Positions 63,150 through 64,000 of a stretch of 64,000 bases of DNA are shown here, one piece after another (position 1 is the first letter of the stretch; each line of letters opens with the position of its first letter). Below the pieces are notes generated by a model. That model saw only the letters and a program-made list of their open reading frames with translations. It was not told the origin of the DNA and did not search any database. A program made the translations under genes and the position numbers. This DNA comes from Buttiauxella gaviniae ATCC 51604 (GTDB taxonomy: Bacteria > Pseudomonadota > Gammaproteobacteria > Enterobacterales > Enterobacteriaceae): positions 1 to 64,000 of the forward strand of contig NZ_LXEP01000045.1 of NCBI RefSeq assembly GCF_001654835.1. The letters run 5' to 3'.

Positions 63150-63450
63150 CCAAGCTAAATACAATCGCGTAAAGCTCATTCAGGCCCGGATAAATTTCAG
63201 CAATCACTTCCTTGAGCTCAGGCAGCGTCATATTTTCCTGCCTTGCATGCTCATCGGTCAGTTGGTCAAGAGCCACTGGCGTCACACTGACCACTTCAAT
63301 AGTGCAAAAATAAACATCATCTTCATAACGACCAACGCGCAGTTGTTGGCCTGCGGTGAAGTGCGATTCAGAGGCATCACGCAATGTAATTGTTTTGCGC
63401 CCGGCGACGATATCGTTCTCGAAACGCTGGAAAAAAGTTATGTCATTCAT
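63136..63450 (-). CDS. yqfB: YqfB, N4-acetylcytidine amidohydrolase (ASCH domain)
   Basis: ASCH-fold protein: '[20 protein letters not shown]', '[20 protein letters not shown]', '[12 protein letters not shown]'; catalytic Lys and Glu are in the RKTIT and NEL regions of homologues. It hydrolyses N4-acetylcytidine. 104 residues, versus 103 in E. coli. The C-terminal 'VYPK' and TAA come from the repeat element that begins at 63149, replacing the native end (KCL in E. coli). The catalytic core is intact. Confidence 0.87.
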   Translation of the reverse strand: MNDITFFQRFENDIVAGRKTITLRDASESHFTAGQQLRVGRYEDDVYFCTIEVVSVTPVALDQLTDEHARQENMTLPELKEVIAEIYPGLNELYAIVFSLVYPK

Positions 63451-63518
63451 GGAATACCTATTTGGCTAAACCCAACATCATTCGAGTTGTAGTGATTCGG
63501 TTTGAATTATGACGGGTT

Positions 63519-63692
63519 TTAGAACAAAGAAAACATCAAAGCCACCGGAAAGCTCATCGGCCAGGTTGCTCCCACCAACACAGAGCTTAATAGTTTAATT
63601 CGTTTGGTATCGCGAGCCAAAAACCAGGTGACAAAAGCAGCGATTAACGACATTGCAGCGTAAAAAACCAGCATATATTGATAAAAAGTCAT
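63519..63692 (-). CDS. ortT: OrtT/GhoT-like small membrane toxin
   Basis: A 57-residue protein, below common size limits: 'MTFYQYMLVFYAAMSLIAAF', then 'LLSSVLVGATWPMSFPVALM' and FSLF at the end. This is the GhoT/OrtT family of membrane-lytic toxins; the end LVGATWPMSFPVAL and the length match OrtT closely. Two membrane helices flank a basic turn (LARDTKRIK). No GhoS antitoxin lies upstream, which fits OrtT, an orphan toxin that acts under stringent conditions. Confidence 0.82.
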   Translation of the reverse strand: MTFYQYMLVFYAAMSLIAAFVTWFLARDTKRIKLLSSVLVGATWPMSFPVALMFSLF

Positions 63693-63858
63693 TTTTATAA
63701 TGGGTAGTTTAAAAAATTTCCCGCAAAATATGCTCTTTTTTATGACTCAGATCAAGTTTTTGCCCCCATTAAACTCCCCTGACCGTCTCGCTTGTTGATT
63801 GCACTATATTTAAGTTATCCCACAGGCATTGGGTCTTGGGTATCTGCGGAGATTTTCT

Positions 63859-64000
63859 ATGGGGCACTATGTTTTAAAGAAATCAACGAAAGCGACAGCT
63901 GAGCCATTTTATTTCGTGCTAAAAGCGTCAAACGGGCAAGTTATTGCACAAAGCGAAATGTACTCATCAAAAGCAGCAGCCCATAAAGGGATTGAATCCG
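63859..64000 (+). CDS. YegP-like DUF1508 protein, N-terminal part
   Basis: The window ends inside this gene. 47 residues are visible: 'AEPFYFVLKASNGQVIAQSE' and 'MYSSKAAAHKGIES' match the YegP/DUF1508 repeat (F-x-F-x-L-K-A-x-N-G-x-x-I). GGAG lies 8 nt before the ATG. The second repeat and the end are off the window. Function unknown; the family folds as tandem beta-beta-alpha units. Confidence 0.8.
   Translation, partial: MGHYVLKKSTKATAEPFYFVLKASNGQVIAQSEMYSSKAAAHKGIES

Noticed and set aside
1-64000. CRISPR arrays, tRNA, rRNA or intact insertion sequences
   Set aside because: No regular repeat-spacer pattern, cloverleaf with CCA-type end, rRNA signature or transposase gene was found on either strand by eye.

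Overview
The window is chromosomal DNA of an enterobacterium (Enterobacterales, close to the E. coli/Kluyvera/Buttiauxella group; genus not provable from sequence alone). The evidence is a run of genes whose products read as orthologues of E. coli proteins (DigH, the complete Paa set, TyrP, Tsr, YqjH/YqjI, YdcH, YqfB, BluR/BluF/YcgZ/YmgA/AriR), broken up by accessory blocks that E. coli lacks or carries elsewhere.

Region 1 (1-12 kb) is a prophage remnant. The left edge has the end of a tail-fibre assembly gene on the + strand. Facing it is a tightly overlapping minus-strand operon for the end of a contractile tail: hub, spike, gp46/W-like wedge, J-like wedge, DUF2612-like protein, two small tandem paralogues and a tip protein. 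The operon starts abruptly at the hub gene, with no tape-measure, tube, sheath or head genes before it. After 1 kb of AT-rich DNA follows a second minus-strand operon of about ten small phage genes that ends in a tyrosine recombinase and an 85-aa protein, closed by a strong terminator.

Region 2 (12-17 kb) is the blue-light module: bluR and bluF, then divergent ycgZ, ymgA and ariR. Paired TTGTACAA-type operators with identical 19-bp spacing lie before bluR and before ycgZ. About 1 kb without a recognisable gene follows.

Region 3 (17-27.4 kb) holds a three-gene type I secretion operon for a 1774-residue haem peroxidase with RTX calcium-binding repeats, its ABC exporter and its membrane fusion protein (no outer-membrane TolC gene). 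Then come the peptidoglycan hydrolase lipoprotein digH and an unlisted 37-aa His-rich lipoprotein.

Region 4 (27.5-41 kb) is the complete phenylacetate degradation cluster: paaABCDEFGHIJK with paaX and paaY on the minus strand and divergent paaZ, with candidate PaaX and CRP sites between paaA and paaZ.

Region 5 (41-48 kb) holds a CynT-type carbonic anhydrase, a LysR/EamA divergent pair, a LysR gene remnant, a DUF2846 lipoprotein, tyrP with two TyrR boxes, and a TetR gene divergent from an ABC-type six-TM membrane protein with two copies of a TTGAGC-N4-GCTCAA operator.

Region 6 (47.8-55.4 kb) is a minus-strand sulfur-scavenging operon. It has a luciferase-like monooxygenase, an M20 deacetylase, an NtaA/SnaA-type FMN monooxygenase, a GNAT acetyltransferase, and an ABC importer with two paralogous binding proteins. 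This is the gene set of the Bacillus ytm/ytn S-alkylcysteine salvage pathway (acetylate, oxidise, cleave C-S, deacetylate).

Region 7 (55.5-64 kb) has a tripartite HipBST toxin-antitoxin locus behind a 60-bp tandem repeat, a secreted type-B carboxylesterase behind a perfect 14-bp-arm palindrome, tsr, yqjI-yqjH (iron/nickel) in tandem, ydcH, a 202-bp enterobacterial repeat element that supplies the stop codon of yqfB, yqfB, a small orphan toxin gene (ortT) and the start of a YegP-like gene.

No rRNA, tRNA, CRISPR array or intact insertion sequence was seen.
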